Below, piece by piece: positions 32,319 through 41,648 of a stretch of 64,000 nt of DNA. Under the pieces are notes generated by a model, which saw only the letters and a program-made list of their open reading frames with translations, searched no databases and had not been told where the DNA came from. The stretch comes from Hyphomonadaceae bacterium (GTDB lineage Bacteria > Pseudomonadota > Alphaproteobacteria > Caulobacterales > Hyphomonadaceae), in assembly GCA_028285145.1 (NCBI GenBank), contig JANQQC010000015.1, positions 25,662 to 89,661 of the forward strand. The letters run 5' to 3'. Numbering within the stretch: position 1 is the stretch's first letter; every line of letters starts with the position of its first letter. The translations under genes were made by a program, and so were the position numbers.

Positions 32319-34103
32319 ATGCCCCGCTATGACGCACCCGTACGCGATATGCAGTTCATCCTTCACGAACTGCTTTCACTTCAGAACTATTCAAACCTTC
32401 CCGGTTTCGAGGACGCCACGCCGGACGTGATCGACCAGATCCTCGAGGAAGGCGGCAAGTTCGCCAAGGAAGTCCTCTTTCCGCTAAACAAGGTCGGCGA
32501 CACGCAGGGCTGCGTCCGCAATGACGATGCGTCCGTGAAGACCCCGGATGGGTTCAAGGAAGCCTATGCCCAGCTTGTCGAGAATGGCTGGCCGCTTCTG
32601 GGCGCGGAGCCGGAAATGGGCGGGCAGGGCCTGCCGCACGTTCTGAACACGGCCTGGAATGAAATGATCTCGTCTTCGAACATGGCGTTCGGAATGTATC
32701 CCGGGCTCACGCACGGGGCTTATCAGGCGCTGATGGCTGGCGGGTCTGACGAGCTGAAAGCCAAGTATGGTCCGAAAATGGCGTCTGCCGAATGGGCGGG
32801 CACCATGAACCTGACCGAGCCGCATTGCGGAACCGATCTCGGCCTGATGAAAACCAAGGCCGTTCCGAATGGCGATGGCTCCTACAAGATCACGGGCCAG
32901 AAGATCTGGATTTCTGGTGGCGAGCAGGATCTGACCGAAAACATCATTCACCTCGTGCTCGCGAAGATCGAAGGCGCGCCGGAAGGCATCAAGGGCGTGT
33001 CGCTCTTCGTGGTGCCGAAATTCCTCGTCAACGAGGATGGGTCCCTGGGCGAGCGCAATGCATGCTCGTGTGGCGGCCTTGAAGAGAAGATGGGCATTCA
33101 TGGCAATGCGACCTGCGTCATGAACTATGACGGCGCGACCGGCTGGCTCGTCGGCGAAGAGCATAAGGGCATGCGCACCATGTTCGTTATGATGAACGAA
33201 GCGCGCCTCGGTGTTGGCATGCAGGGGCTATCGCAGGCGGAGGTCGCCTATCAGAATGCGGTCGATTTCGCGAAGGATCGGCTGCAGGGCCGCTCGCTCA
33301 CCGGACCGAAGAACCCCGATGGCCCCGCCGATCCGATCATCGTGCACCCTGATGTGCGCCGCATGCTGATGGACTCCAAAGCCTTCATCGAGGGCGCGAG
33401 AGCCTTCACCTACTGGACCGCGCTTTACGGCGATCTGCTGCACAAGTCTCCGGATGAAAAAGTCCGCGAGAAGGCGGGCGATTACATGGCGCTGATGACC
33501 CCAGTCATCAAAGCCTTCCTGACCGATCGTGGCCTGAAAGCCTGTAATGACGGCCTGCAGCTGCATGGCGGCTCCGGCTTCACGCAGGAATGGGGCATGG
33601 AGCAATTCGTTCGCGATTGCCGTATCACGCTGATCTATGAAGGCACCAATGGTATTCAGGCACTCGATCTTGTCGGCCGGAAACTGGCGGCCAATGGCGG
33701 CCGCGCAATCTTCTCCTTCTTTGCCGAGATGGACGATTTCATCGGCGAGAACAGCGACAATCCGGACATGGAGCCGTTCCTTGAAGGCCTGAAATCGGCC
33801 AAGGCGCAGCTACAGGACGGCACGACCTGGCTGATGCAGAATGGCATGTCGAATTTCGACAATGCGGGCGCGGCGTCGTCAGATTACCTCCAGCTCTTCG
33901 GACTGACGGCGCTGGCTTATATGTGGGCGCAAATGGCCAAGGTCTCTCTCGAGAAGAAAGACAGCGGTGACCCCTACTACGACACCAAGCTGAAAACCGG
34001 CCGGTACTTCATGGATCGCGTATTGCCCGAAACGGCGTCTCACCTTGCGAAAGTGAAGACGGGCGCAGACGCCATGATGGCGCTGGAAGAGGCGGCTTTC
34101 TGA
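32319..34103 (+). CDS. Acyl-CoA dehydrogenase with C-terminal extension (DmdC/FadE-type)
   Basis: 594 residues, longer than the ~385-residue standard enzyme. FAD-binding acyl-CoA dehydrogenase core: MNLTEPHCGTDLGLMKTKAV, GQKIWISGGEQDLTENI, then LQLHGGSGFTQEWGMEQFVR and YEGTNGIQALDLVGRK. A C-terminal helical domain (DUF-type) follows as in the 3-methylmercaptopropionyl-CoA dehydrogenase DmdC group. Oxidises an acyl-CoA to enoyl-CoA, passing electrons to ETF. Chain-length is not predictable. It starts 66 nt after the MerR regulator and is likely co-transcribed. Confidence 0.9.
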   Translation: MPRYDAPVRDMQFILHELLSLQNYSNLPGFEDATPDVIDQILEEGGKFAKEVLFPLNKVGDTQGCVRNDDASVKTPDGFKEAYAQLVENGWPLLGAEPEMGGQGLPHVLNTAWNEMISSSNMAFGMYPGLTHGAYQALMAGGSDELKAKYGPKMASAEWAGTMNLTEPHCGTDLGLMKTKAVPNGDGSYKITGQKIWISGGEQDLTENIIHLVLAKIEGAPEGIKGVSLFVVPKFLVNEDGSLGERNACSCGGLEEKMGIHGNATCVMNYDGATGWLVGEEHKGMRTMFVMMNEARLGVGMQGLSQAEVAYQNAVDFAKDRLQGRSLTGPKNPDGPADPIIVHPDVRRMLMDSKAFIEGARAFTYWTALYGDLLHKSPDEKVREKAGDYMALMTPVIKAFLTDRGLKACNDGLQLHGGSGFTQEWGMEQFVRDCRITLIYEGTNGIQALDLVGRKLAANGGRAIFSFFAEMDDFIGENSDNPDMEPFLEGLKSAKAQLQDGTTWLMQNGMSNFDNAGAASSDYLQLFGLTALAYMWAQMAKVSLEKKDSGDPYYDTKLKTGRYFMDRVLPETASHLAKVKTGADAMMALEEAAF

Positions 34104-34169
34104 GATTAGGCTCCTCCAGCATCGTTCTTGCATCGGCCAAGTTCGATGTATTCTGGTGGAGAGCGGTCC

Positions 34170-35819
34170 TTGCCTTTTCTAAACTCCGTGCGCACAGGCC
34201 TGCGGCGCATAGTGTTGGCGATCGCGCATTTTGCGTTCGGTCTGACCACGCTCGCCTGGGTCGCAATAATTTTGGCTATCGTCGCTGCGCTAGCGTTTTC
34301 GCGTCCGTACTTCAATTACGGCACGGAAACCGATTACATCTTTCTCTTCGCGCCCGAAGCTGAAAGAGCGCTTTCAGGTGGCCCGCTGAAGATCCAGTAC
34401 CATCCGCCGCTGTACGCGGTCGCACTCGCACCTTTGTTCGCGGGGTTCGGCGACTGGTTCCGCGGCGGGCTGTTCCTGTCGGTGTTATCAAGCGGCGTAA
34501 CCGCGTGGATCAGCTTCGAACTCTTCAAACGTTTCGTTGATCGGCTAGCAGCACTCGCTGCCTGCCTGGCTGTGCTGTTCTCAGGTGTCCTGCTGTCTTT
34601 TTCGGCTCAGGCGACGTCTGACGTCTTTTTCCTCATGCTTTATCAGGGCGCGATCCTTGCCGCGCTGATTGCAATTGAACGACGCAGCGTCGTGCTTTGG
34701 GCAATTACCGGGGCGTTGATCGGTCTGTGCCTGTTGACGCGATCGAATGCGCTGACGCTTTGCGTGTTGATGGCGGCCCCGCTCCTGCTCGATGGACCGC
34801 TTGTCAGGCGTCTTCGATTTGTGCCGATCGTCGCTGCGGGCGTGGCAGCACCGATGCTTGTCTGGGCGATCATTGCAACCGTGACTGGTTCGCCGTTTAT
34901 GCCGGCAGGCACGGTCGATAATCTTGCCATGACATTTTTCGGGGAAGGTGACCGCCTGTCCCGCGAAAGCATCATGAAATTAGAGGGCCGGTTTTCGAGC
35001 GTCTTCGACGTTTTCCTTTACGACCCCATTACTGTCATCAAGACCTACCTGGTGAATTTGTTCGCTTTGCCGGCTCGTCTGCTCGGCCTGATTGCCTTCC
35101 CGCTGTCCGCCTTCATCGTGCCAGGTCTCGTTCTGCTAATGCTCAGGGCACGTCGGGAGCTGCTGCTTTACATACTCATCGTGACGCTTACTCAGGTGGC
35201 GCTGGTCAACCTGAAAACGTTCGAAATCAGGTTCTACCTGTTTCTCGTACCGCTTCTGGCGGTCGCTGTGCTGGAGTGTTGGAGACAGATTTACATCCTC
35301 GCGGATGATTTGCTGAAGCGAGAGCTTGTTGTCGTGGCTGGCGCGCTGTGCGCGGCATGGGCCGGAGCAATGTCGCTGTCTTATGCCCGGTACGACACGA
35401 CGCGTAACGATGCTGAGACTCGCCAAGTGTTAGCAGCAGATATCCCGTTCGAGACAAACGCCGTACTGATCGGGCGCAAGCGACAAGTCGCTTATCATCT
35501 AGGCGTTGATTTTGCGCACTTCCTCGAAGCGCCGACCCTTGGTCAGTTGGAAGCAGCCGCTGCCGATCTCGCAGCATACGGGCCAGTCTACTTCCACTAC
35601 GGATCAAGCGAACGCAGCGTCTGGACTGACTTGTCTGCGATCACGGATTCTCGCTCGGCACCAGACTGGCTGACGCCCGTTGCGGACGTGCCGGGAGAAT
35701 GGACGATCTATCGCGTGACGGTTGAACCGAGCTCAGATCCTGAACTCATCCTTCCCTCGGACGCTTTGTCAGAGCGGGCGCGAGGGTTCAACGTGTACCT
35801 CAACGACCCTGCGCCTTAA
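34170..35819 (+). CDS. Integral membrane GT39/ArnT-like glycosyltransferase family protein
   Basis: 549 residues from TTG 34170, preceded by TGGAGAG at eight bases; ATG 34146 is an alternative without a site. About ten transmembrane helices in the N-terminal two thirds, a first-loop acidic motif (YGTETDYIFLFAPEAERALS) and IQYHPPLYAVALAPLFAG, the arrangement of GT-C dolichol- or undecaprenyl-phosphate-sugar transferases. A soluble C-terminal region of ~150 residues follows. The acceptor is unknown. It interrupts the acyl-CoA oxidation genes and looks less codon-biased than they do, suggesting later insertion (inference). Confidence 0.7.
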   Translation: MPFLNSVRTGLRRIVLAIAHFAFGLTTLAWVAIILAIVAALAFSRPYFNYGTETDYIFLFAPEAERALSGGPLKIQYHPPLYAVALAPLFAGFGDWFRGGLFLSVLSSGVTAWISFELFKRFVDRLAALAACLAVLFSGVLLSFSAQATSDVFFLMLYQGAILAALIAIERRSVVLWAITGALIGLCLLTRSNALTLCVLMAAPLLLDGPLVRRLRFVPIVAAGVAAPMLVWAIIATVTGSPFMPAGTVDNLAMTFFGEGDRLSRESIMKLEGRFSSVFDVFLYDPITVIKTYLVNLFALPARLLGLIAFPLSAFIVPGLVLLMLRARRELLLYILIVTLTQVALVNLKTFEIRFYLFLVPLLAVAVLECWRQIYILADDLLKRELVVVAGALCAAWAGAMSLSYARYDTTRNDAETRQVLAADIPFETNAVLIGRKRQVAYHLGVDFAHFLEAPTLGQLEAAAADLAAYGPVYFHYGSSERSVWTDLSAITDSRSAPDWLTPVADVPGEWTIYRVTVEPSSDPELILPSDALSERARGFNVYLNDPAP

Positions 35820-35880
35820 GATCCGGCCGTGTGTTTCCGTAGCGGCATGGGTGGCGAAGGACGCTCGCGCACGCTACATG

Positions 35881-35896
35881 TTTACGTGAACGTAAA
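35881..35896. promoter_or_regulatory. LiuR-type operator before the beta-oxidation operon
   Basis: TTTACGTGAACGTAAA, flanked by G and C that extend the dyad to eight bases each side of the central GA. The half-sites TTTACG/CGTAAA at N4 spacing equal those in front of the MerR gene. It is 38 bp before the acyl-CoA dehydrogenase ATG, a position for overlap with the promoter. Confidence 0.75.
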
Positions 35897-35933
35897 CGAA
35901 AAGCTATGCAAGGCTGCAAAAGGACGCTGATAC

Positions 35934-37100
35934 ATGCTGCAGAGCCCGCTCGACACACCCCCATCCGCCTGGCGACAGGATGAAGAAATCGCCCTGTTTT
36001 CCGATGCTGTCGGACAGTTTTTCGAGAAAGAATGCCAGCCTCATGTTCAGGACTGGCGCAAGGAAGGGGTCGTCCCGCGCGAGATCTGGACCAAGGCTGG
36101 CGAGATGGGATTGCTCTGCGCCTCCATGCCGGAAGAATATGGCGGCGCTGGCGGGGATTTCCGCCATGAAGCGGTGATCATTGAGCAGCAGCAGTGGAAG
36201 GGCATCGACGGCTTTGGCATCACGCTGCACAACGCCATTGTTGCACCATACATTCAGCATTACGGCTCGGAGGAGCAGAAGCAGAAATGGCTGCCCAAGC
36301 TCGCCACTGGCGAACTGGTCTGCGCGATTGCGATGACGGAGCCGGGCACCGGTTCTGACCTTCAGAACATCAAGACGACAGCCACCAAGGACGGCAATGG
36401 CTACGTTATCAACGGCCAGAAGACGTTCATCACTAATGGCCAGACCGCTGACCTGATCCTCGTTTGCGCAAAGACAGACCCTGACAAGGGGGCCAAAGGC
36501 ATTTCGATCATGGTCGTCGAGACCGAAGAGGTCGAAGGTTTCGAGCGCGGGCGCAATCTCGAAAAGGTTGGCCAGCACGCGGCGGATACGTCCGAGCTTT
36601 TCTTCAATGACGTCAAAGTGCCGGCCATGTCGCTGCTCGGCGAGGAAGAGGGGCAGGGCTTCATCCAGCTCATGCAACAGCTTCCCCAGGAGCGGCATAT
36701 CATCGGCTTGCAAGGCGTCGGCATGATCGAGCGTGCCATCGCCGAAACAGTCGCTTATGTGAAGCAGCGCAAGGCGTTCGGCGGCACGATTTTCGACTTC
36801 CAGAACACCCAGTTCGAACTCGCTGAGTGCAAGACGGAGGCGACCGTCGCCAAGGTGTTCGCCGATCACTGCACGGAGCAATTGCTCAAGGGCGAGCTGG
36901 ATGCAGCGACGGCCTCCATGTCGAAGTACTGGATCTCCGATCTTCAGTGCAAAATCATCGACCGTTGTCTCCAACTGCATGGCGGCTGGGGCTATATGGA
37001 TGAGTATCCCATCGCCCAGATGTATGCCGACGCCCGCGTCCAACGCATCTATGGCGGCGCGAATGAAGTCATGAAGATGTTGATTGCGCGCACTCTCTAA
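35934..37100 (+). CDS. Acyl-CoA dehydrogenase
   Basis: 388 residues, standard length. IAMTEPGTGSDLQNIKTTAT and GQKTFITNGQTADLILVCAK bind FAD; LQLHGGWGYMDEYPIAQMYA and RIYGGANEVMKMLIARTL form the C-terminal active-site helix region. Long- or medium-chain and isovaleryl-type enzymes both fit. First gene of the operon with thiolase, small membrane protein and FadJ, downstream of the LiuR-type operator; AAAGGA precedes the ATG. Confidence 0.92.
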   Translation: MLQSPLDTPPSAWRQDEEIALFSDAVGQFFEKECQPHVQDWRKEGVVPREIWTKAGEMGLLCASMPEEYGGAGGDFRHEAVIIEQQQWKGIDGFGITLHNAIVAPYIQHYGSEEQKQKWLPKLATGELVCAIAMTEPGTGSDLQNIKTTATKDGNGYVINGQKTFITNGQTADLILVCAKTDPDKGAKGISIMVVETEEVEGFERGRNLEKVGQHAADTSELFFNDVKVPAMSLLGEEEGQGFIQLMQQLPQERHIIGLQGVGMIERAIAETVAYVKQRKAFGGTIFDFQNTQFELAECKTEATVAKVFADHCTEQLLKGELDAATASMSKYWISDLQCKIIDRCLQLHGGWGYMDEYPIAQMYADARVQRIYGGANEVMKMLIARTL

Positions 37101-37134
37101 CCTGAACTGAACCGATCCCCTCAAGGAGCCTAAA

Positions 37135-38340
37135 ATGACAGAAGCATTCGTATATGACGCCGTGCGCACGCCGCGTGGCAAAGGCAAGAAGAACGGCTCG
37201 CTGCACGAAATCACAGCGCTGGATCTTGCTTCGCAATCGCTCCGTGCGATCCGTGACCGCAACGAGCTGGACACCTCCAATGTTGATGATGTTGTCCTTG
37301 GCTGTGTGTCGCCCGTTGGCGAGCAGGGCGGCGATATCGCCCGGATCGCCGTTCTGAACGCGGACTATGCGCAGACAACGGCCGGCGTGCAGATTGACCG
37401 GTTCTGCGCCTCGGGCCTGGAAGCCTGCAACATGGCTGCCTCCAAGGTCATGACTGGCGAAGCTGACATGGCCATCGGCGGCGGTGTTGAGAGCATGTCG
37501 CGTGTGCCCATGGGTGCTGCCGGCGGCGCATGGTCGTCTGATCCATCAATCGCCATTAAGTCCTACTTTGCGCCGCAAGGTATCGGTGCGGACACCATCG
37601 CCACGAAGTACGGTTTCTCGCGCGACGATGTCGACGCCTATGCCGTCGAGAGCCAGAAGCGCGCTGCCAAGGCGTGGGAAGAAGGCCGTTTCTCCAACTC
37701 AATCATCCCGGTCAAAGACCAGATGGGCGGCACTCAGCTCGACCATGACGAGCATATGCGCCCGGATGCGACCATGCAGTCGCTCGCCGCGCTGAACCCG
37801 TCCTTTGCCGGTGCAGGCGCAATGGGCTTTGATGATGTGATCAAGCAGCGCTATCCGGAGTTGGAAGCCATCGACCATGTTCACCATGCCGGTAACTCTT
37901 CGGGCATCGTGGACGGTTCAGCCGCCGTTCTCTTCGGCTCCAAGGAAATGGGCGAGAAGCACGGCCTGAAGCCACGTGCCCGGATCAAGGCCATGGCCTC
38001 CATCGGCTCCGAGCCTGGCATCATGCTGACGGGTCCGACCTATGTGACGCAAAAAGCGCTCAAGAAGGCCGGCATGGAAGTTGGCGATATCGACATTTAC
38101 GAGCTGAACGAGGCGTTCGCGTCGGTTCCAATGCTCATGATGCAGCTGCTCGACATTCCGCACGACAAGATGAACGTGAATGGTGGCGCGATTGCGTTCG
38201 GTCACCCGCTGGGTGCCACCGGCGCGATGCTGCTCGGCACCATGGTCGACGAGCTTGAGCGGACCGGCAAGGAAACCGCCCTGGTCACGCTGTGTGTGGG
38301 TGCCGGCATGGGCACCGCCACGATCATCGAACGTGTCTAA
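37135..38340 (+). CDS. fadA: Acetyl-CoA C-acyltransferase (thiolase)
   Basis: 401 residues. Active-site Cys in [16 protein letters not shown] (about residue 90), then [20 protein letters not shown] with the catalytic His, and the closing [15 protein letters not shown] with the second Cys. Cleaves 3-ketoacyl-CoA to acetyl-CoA and shortened acyl-CoA in the last step of beta-oxidation. AAGGAG precedes ATG and 34 nt separate it from the dehydrogenase. The symbol follows its pairing with FadJ; an AtoB-like biosynthetic role is less likely. Confidence 0.92.
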   Translation: MTEAFVYDAVRTPRGKGKKNGSLHEITALDLASQSLRAIRDRNELDTSNVDDVVLGCVSPVGEQGGDIARIAVLNADYAQTTAGVQIDRFCASGLEACNMAASKVMTGEADMAIGGGVESMSRVPMGAAGGAWSSDPSIAIKSYFAPQGIGADTIATKYGFSRDDVDAYAVESQKRAAKAWEEGRFSNSIIPVKDQMGGTQLDHDEHMRPDATMQSLAALNPSFAGAGAMGFDDVIKQRYPELEAIDHVHHAGNSSGIVDGSAAVLFGSKEMGEKHGLKPRARIKAMASIGSEPGIMLTGPTYVTQKALKKAGMEVGDIDIYELNEAFASVPMLMMQLLDIPHDKMNVNGGAIAFGHPLGATGAMLLGTMVDELERTGKETALVTLCVGAGMGTATIIERV

Positions 38341-38520
38341 ATGAAACCTGGAAAGGCTTTCAAAAAGGGGTTGCCGATTGGCATCGCGGTCGGCGTTGCC
38401 GTCGGCGCGGCGCTTGGCTCTTCGACGGATAATCCGGCGATGATCGCGGTCGGCGTCGCCATAGGCATTGCTCTGGCACCCGTTTTCGGCCGCGCTCTCC
38501 GGGCCAGTGAGAAGAAGTAG
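38341..38520 (+). CDS. Small glycine-rich membrane protein (59 aa)
   Basis: 59 residues starting on the base after the thiolase stop. A basic N-terminus (MKPGKAFKKG) is followed by two glycine-rich hydrophobic segments (IGIAVGVAVGAALG and AMIAVGVAIGIALAPVFG) and a basic tail. The spacing means translation is coupled to the thiolase. A helical-hairpin membrane protein; no family recognised. Could anchor beta-oxidation enzymes to the membrane, which is speculation. Confidence 0.65.
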   Translation: MKPGKAFKKGLPIGIAVGVAVGAALGSSTDNPAMIAVGVAIGIALAPVFGRALRASEKK

Positions 38521-38559
38521 AACAAACACCCGGGCGAATGCTCGGGAAGGATAACTGAA

Positions 38560-40797
38560 ATGAACCTCGAAACATTCAAATTCGACATTGATGGCGACGG
38601 CATCGCGCATGCGATTTTCGACGTGCCGGGCCGCAGCATGAACACGCTGACGGGCAAGGCCATCGCCGACATTATCGCCATCTCCAAGGAAGTCGCGGAG
38701 AACGACGCCATCAAGGGCCTCGTGATTTCTTCCGGCAAGCCGAGCGGCTTCTGCGCCGGGGCGGACCTTGGCGAGATGGGCGAAAGCGCAGGTGGCGGTA
38801 AACCAGAATCCGAGATGACCGAGGCTGAGCTGAAGAAAGCCCAGTTCGATCGCGGCTTCTCGCTGAACAAGACGCTTCGTGAGCTGGAAACCTGCGGCAA
38901 GCCGGTTGCTTGTGCGCTAAACGGTCTCGCCCTTGGTGGCGGCCTCGAAGTCGCGCTCGCCTGCCACTACCGCGTGGCGGCCAATGACAATCCAAAAATC
39001 CAGTTCGGCTTGCCGGAAGCCAAGATCGGTCTGCTGCCGGGCGCTGGCGGCACGCAGCGCCTGCCGCGCCTCGTTGGCGTTCAGGCCGCGCTTCCGCTGA
39101 TCCTTGAGGGCAAGTCCTTCGACGCGGAGAAGGCCCACTCCATGGGGGTGGTGAATGAGCTGACCAGCGGCGACAAGACGGTCGAGGCCGCCAAAGCCTG
39201 GGTGAAAGCCAATCCTGAAGCCAAGGCTCCGTGGGATGAAAAAGGCTTCAAGGTTCCAGGCGGCGTCCCGCATCGCTCACCGGGAGCCGGTCAGGTCGCG
39301 ACCATGGCCAACGCTATGCTGCACGCGAAAACCTACGGTAACTATCCGGCTCAGCTGAACATCCTGTCCTGTATTTATGAAGGCATTCAGGTGCCGATCG
39401 ATGCCGGTCTGCGGATTGAGACGCGTTACTTCATCAACACTCAGTCCCGCCCTGAAGCGAAGGCGATGATCCGTTCGCTGTTCCTGTCGACGCAGGCGTT
39501 GTCGAAAGGTGCGAGCCGGCCGCAGGGCTACGACAAATATGAGCTCAACAAGGTCGCCGTGATCGGCGCTGGCCTGATGGGCGCGGGCATTGCGCACGAG
39601 CAGGCGAAAGCCGGCATTGAGACAGTGCTTGTGGATGTCTCTGTGGAAAACGCAGAGAAGGGCAAGGACTACTCCCGCCGCCTTGTGGAAAAGGCTGTGA
39701 AACGCGGAAAGATGACGCAAGAGAAGGGCGATGCCCTCCTCGCGCGCATTCACCCGACCGACAACTATGACGACATCAAAGGCGCAGACCTTGTCGTTGA
39801 AGCTGTTTTCGAGAATCCGGAACTGAAAGCTGAGATCACCAAGAAGACTGAAGCGGTCCTCGCGGATACGGCTGTCATGGGGTCAAACACCTCGACCCTG
39901 CCGATTACCGGCCTCGCTGAAGCGTCAGACCGCCCGGAGAACTTTATCGGCATCCACTTCTTCTCGCCAGTCGAGCGGATGGGGCTGGTCGAGATCATCA
40001 TGGGTGAGAAGACGACCGAAGAGACGCTCGCCAAGACAATCGACTATGTCCTGAAGATCCGGAAAACACCGATTGTCGTGAATGACAGCCGCGGCTTCTA
40101 CACCTCGCGTTGCTTCGGCACCTACACGCAGGAAGGCATGGCGATGCTGGCAGAAGGCATCAAGCCGGCCATCATCGAGAATGTCGGTCGCCAGTCCGGC
40201 ATGCCGATGGGCCCGCTGGAAGTCTCCGACTCGGTTGGTCTGGACACCGCGCTCAAGGTCGGCCGTCAGATGGCGCAGGCCGCTGGCATGGACTATTCGT
40301 CCAACGAGCTAGGCCAGTTCATGGCCTGGATCGTTGAGGATAAGGGCCGTGTTGGCCGTAAAGCCGGCAAGGGCTTCTACGACTATGGCGATGATGGCAA
40401 GCCAAGCCGGATCTGGCCTGATCTGAACTCCAAGATCGAAGTGAAGGTGGATGAATGTCCGCCCGAGCTGAAGACGGAGCTGAAGAACCGCTTCCTGATT
40501 CGTCAGGCCATTGAGGTCGCTCGCTGCTTTGACGAAGGTGTCATCACAGATGCGCGCGATGGCGACATTGGCTCCATCCTCGCCTGGGGCTTCGCGCCCT
40601 ACACGGGCGGATGCTGCTCTTATGTCGACCTGATCTGGGGCATTGGCCCGTTCGTCGAAGAGGCCGACCGTCTCGCCAAGAAGTATGGCGAGCGCTTCGA
40701 ACCTCCGCAGCTCCTGCGCGACATGGCGGCCAAAGGGGAAGGTTTCTATGACCGCTTCCCACCGGCAGACGCGAAGAAGGAGAAGGTGGCAGCTTAG
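38560..40797 (+). CDS. fadJ: Fatty oxidation complex alpha subunit: enoyl-CoA hydratase / 3-hydroxyacyl-CoA dehydrogenase
   Basis: 745 residues. Crotonase domain 1-~190 ([20 protein letters not shown] and [20 protein letters not shown] with the catalytic Glu), NAD-binding domain from ~327 ([20 protein letters not shown]), then [18 protein letters not shown] with the catalytic His, and paired C-terminal domains. Hydrates enoyl-CoA and oxidises the 3-hydroxy product, feeding the upstream thiolase. AAGGATAACTGAA precedes ATG. Last gene before a strong terminator. Confidence 0.94.
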   Translation: MNLETFKFDIDGDGIAHAIFDVPGRSMNTLTGKAIADIIAISKEVAENDAIKGLVISSGKPSGFCAGADLGEMGESAGGGKPESEMTEAELKKAQFDRGFSLNKTLRELETCGKPVACALNGLALGGGLEVALACHYRVAANDNPKIQFGLPEAKIGLLPGAGGTQRLPRLVGVQAALPLILEGKSFDAEKAHSMGVVNELTSGDKTVEAAKAWVKANPEAKAPWDEKGFKVPGGVPHRSPGAGQVATMANAMLHAKTYGNYPAQLNILSCIYEGIQVPIDAGLRIETRYFINTQSRPEAKAMIRSLFLSTQALSKGASRPQGYDKYELNKVAVIGAGLMGAGIAHEQAKAGIETVLVDVSVENAEKGKDYSRRLVEKAVKRGKMTQEKGDALLARIHPTDNYDDIKGADLVVEAVFENPELKAEITKKTEAVLADTAVMGSNTSTLPITGLAEASDRPENFIGIHFFSPVERMGLVEIIMGEKTTEETLAKTIDYVLKIRKTPIVVNDSRGFYTSRCFGTYTQEGMAMLAEGIKPAIIENVGRQSGMPMGPLEVSDSVGLDTALKVGRQMAQAAGMDYSSNELGQFMAWIVEDKGRVGRKAGKGFYDYGDDGKPSRIWPDLNSKIEVKVDECPPELKTELKNRFLIRQAIEVARCFDEGVITDARDGDIGSILAWGFAPYTGGCCSYVDLIWGIGPFVEEADRLAKKYGERFEPPQLLRDMAAKGEGFYDRFPPADAKKEKVAA

Positions 40798-40820
40798 GCC
40801 TTACCTGACCCAGCAAAAGA

Positions 40821-40857
40821 AAAGGCCGGAGCATCGTTGCTCCGGCCTTTGTTTTTT
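40821..40857 (+). terminator. Intrinsic terminator of the beta-oxidation operon
   Basis: AAAGGCCGGAGC-ATCGTT-GCTCCGGCCTTT then GTTTTTT: a perfect 12-bp stem and T-run. Stem symmetry with flanking A-run (AAAAGAAAAGG) also lets it work for the convergent OmpA gene. Confidence 0.93.
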
Positions 40858-40874
40858 GGCGAGGTGGTTCGCGC

Positions 40875-41495
40875 TTAAGCGCTTTCGTCCACAACGGGTG
40901 TCAGCAGGATTTCGACCCGGCGGTCGGCGGCGTAACCCCGGCCGGTTGGCTGTGTTTCACCCATCCCGTAGGCCGACACACGCACGCTGCTGACGGCCTT
41001 GCTTACAAGGTAAGTCTGCACGGATGCCGCGCGCTGCTCTGAAAGGCGCATATTGTAGTCGTCCGGCCCGTCTGCGCTGGCATGGCCGATAATGTCCACA
41101 GCGGTGGACGGATACTCGACGAGCGTTGCGGCGACATCGTTGAGCGGACCATAGAAGGACGGCTGAATGGTCGCCGAATTCACGTCGAAGGTGATGCCCG
41201 ATGGCATGACAAGCTCGATCTGGTCGCCGACGCGATTGACCTCAATTCCGGTTCCGGCGGTCTGACGGCGCAGCTCTTCTTCCTGCCTGTCCATGTAGAC
41301 GCCGACCGCGCCACCGGCGATTGCGCCAACAGCCGCGCCGATAGCGGCATTGCGGCGGTCATCACCGCCAGCCAGCGTCCCAAGCCCGGCCCCGGCAACA
41401 GCCCCGGCACCCGCGCCGATAAGTGTCTTGTCACCAACGCTCTCACAGCCTGCGAGCATTCCGACGGCGACCAGTGCGGTCAATGCATATTTCAT
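40875..41495 (-). CDS. OmpA-family lipoprotein with glycine-zipper region
   Basis: 206 residues. Lipobox LAGC with Cys at residue 17; glycine-zipper segment (LIGAGAGAVAGAGLGTLAGG and IGAAVGAIAGGAVGVYMD); then a C-terminal OmpA/MotB peptidoglycan-binding domain with VDIIGHASADGPDDYNMRLS and SEQRAASVQTYL. This is the YiaD-like outer-membrane lipoprotein plan, tethering the outer membrane to the wall. Confidence 0.92.
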   Translation of the reverse strand: MKYALTALVAVGMLAGCESVGDKTLIGAGAGAVAGAGLGTLAGGDDRRNAAIGAAVGAIAGGAVGVYMDRQEEELRRQTAGTGIEVNRVGDQIELVMPSGITFDVNSATIQPSFYGPLNDVAATLVEYPSTAVDIIGHASADGPDDYNMRLSEQRAASVQTYLVSKAVSSVRVSAYGMGETQPTGRGYAADRRVEILLTPVVDESA

Positions 41496-41648
41496 CTCTG
41501 AGGTCCTTTCCCCTTGGGTGAAGTCTTGCGGTTACACCACTCATCTACGCGTAACATGACTCGCGGTTTCAAAATCTCTTACGAATTCGCAATGTCTCGG
41601 ACACTACAAAGTCGCCTGCGAGCGTGTTCATCGGCTAGTCTTTCAGCA

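Noticed and set aside
35904..37280. 458-codon minus-strand ORF opposite acyl-CoA dehydrogenase
   Set aside because: Mirror frame of a clear enzyme gene, spanning its start and the next gene.
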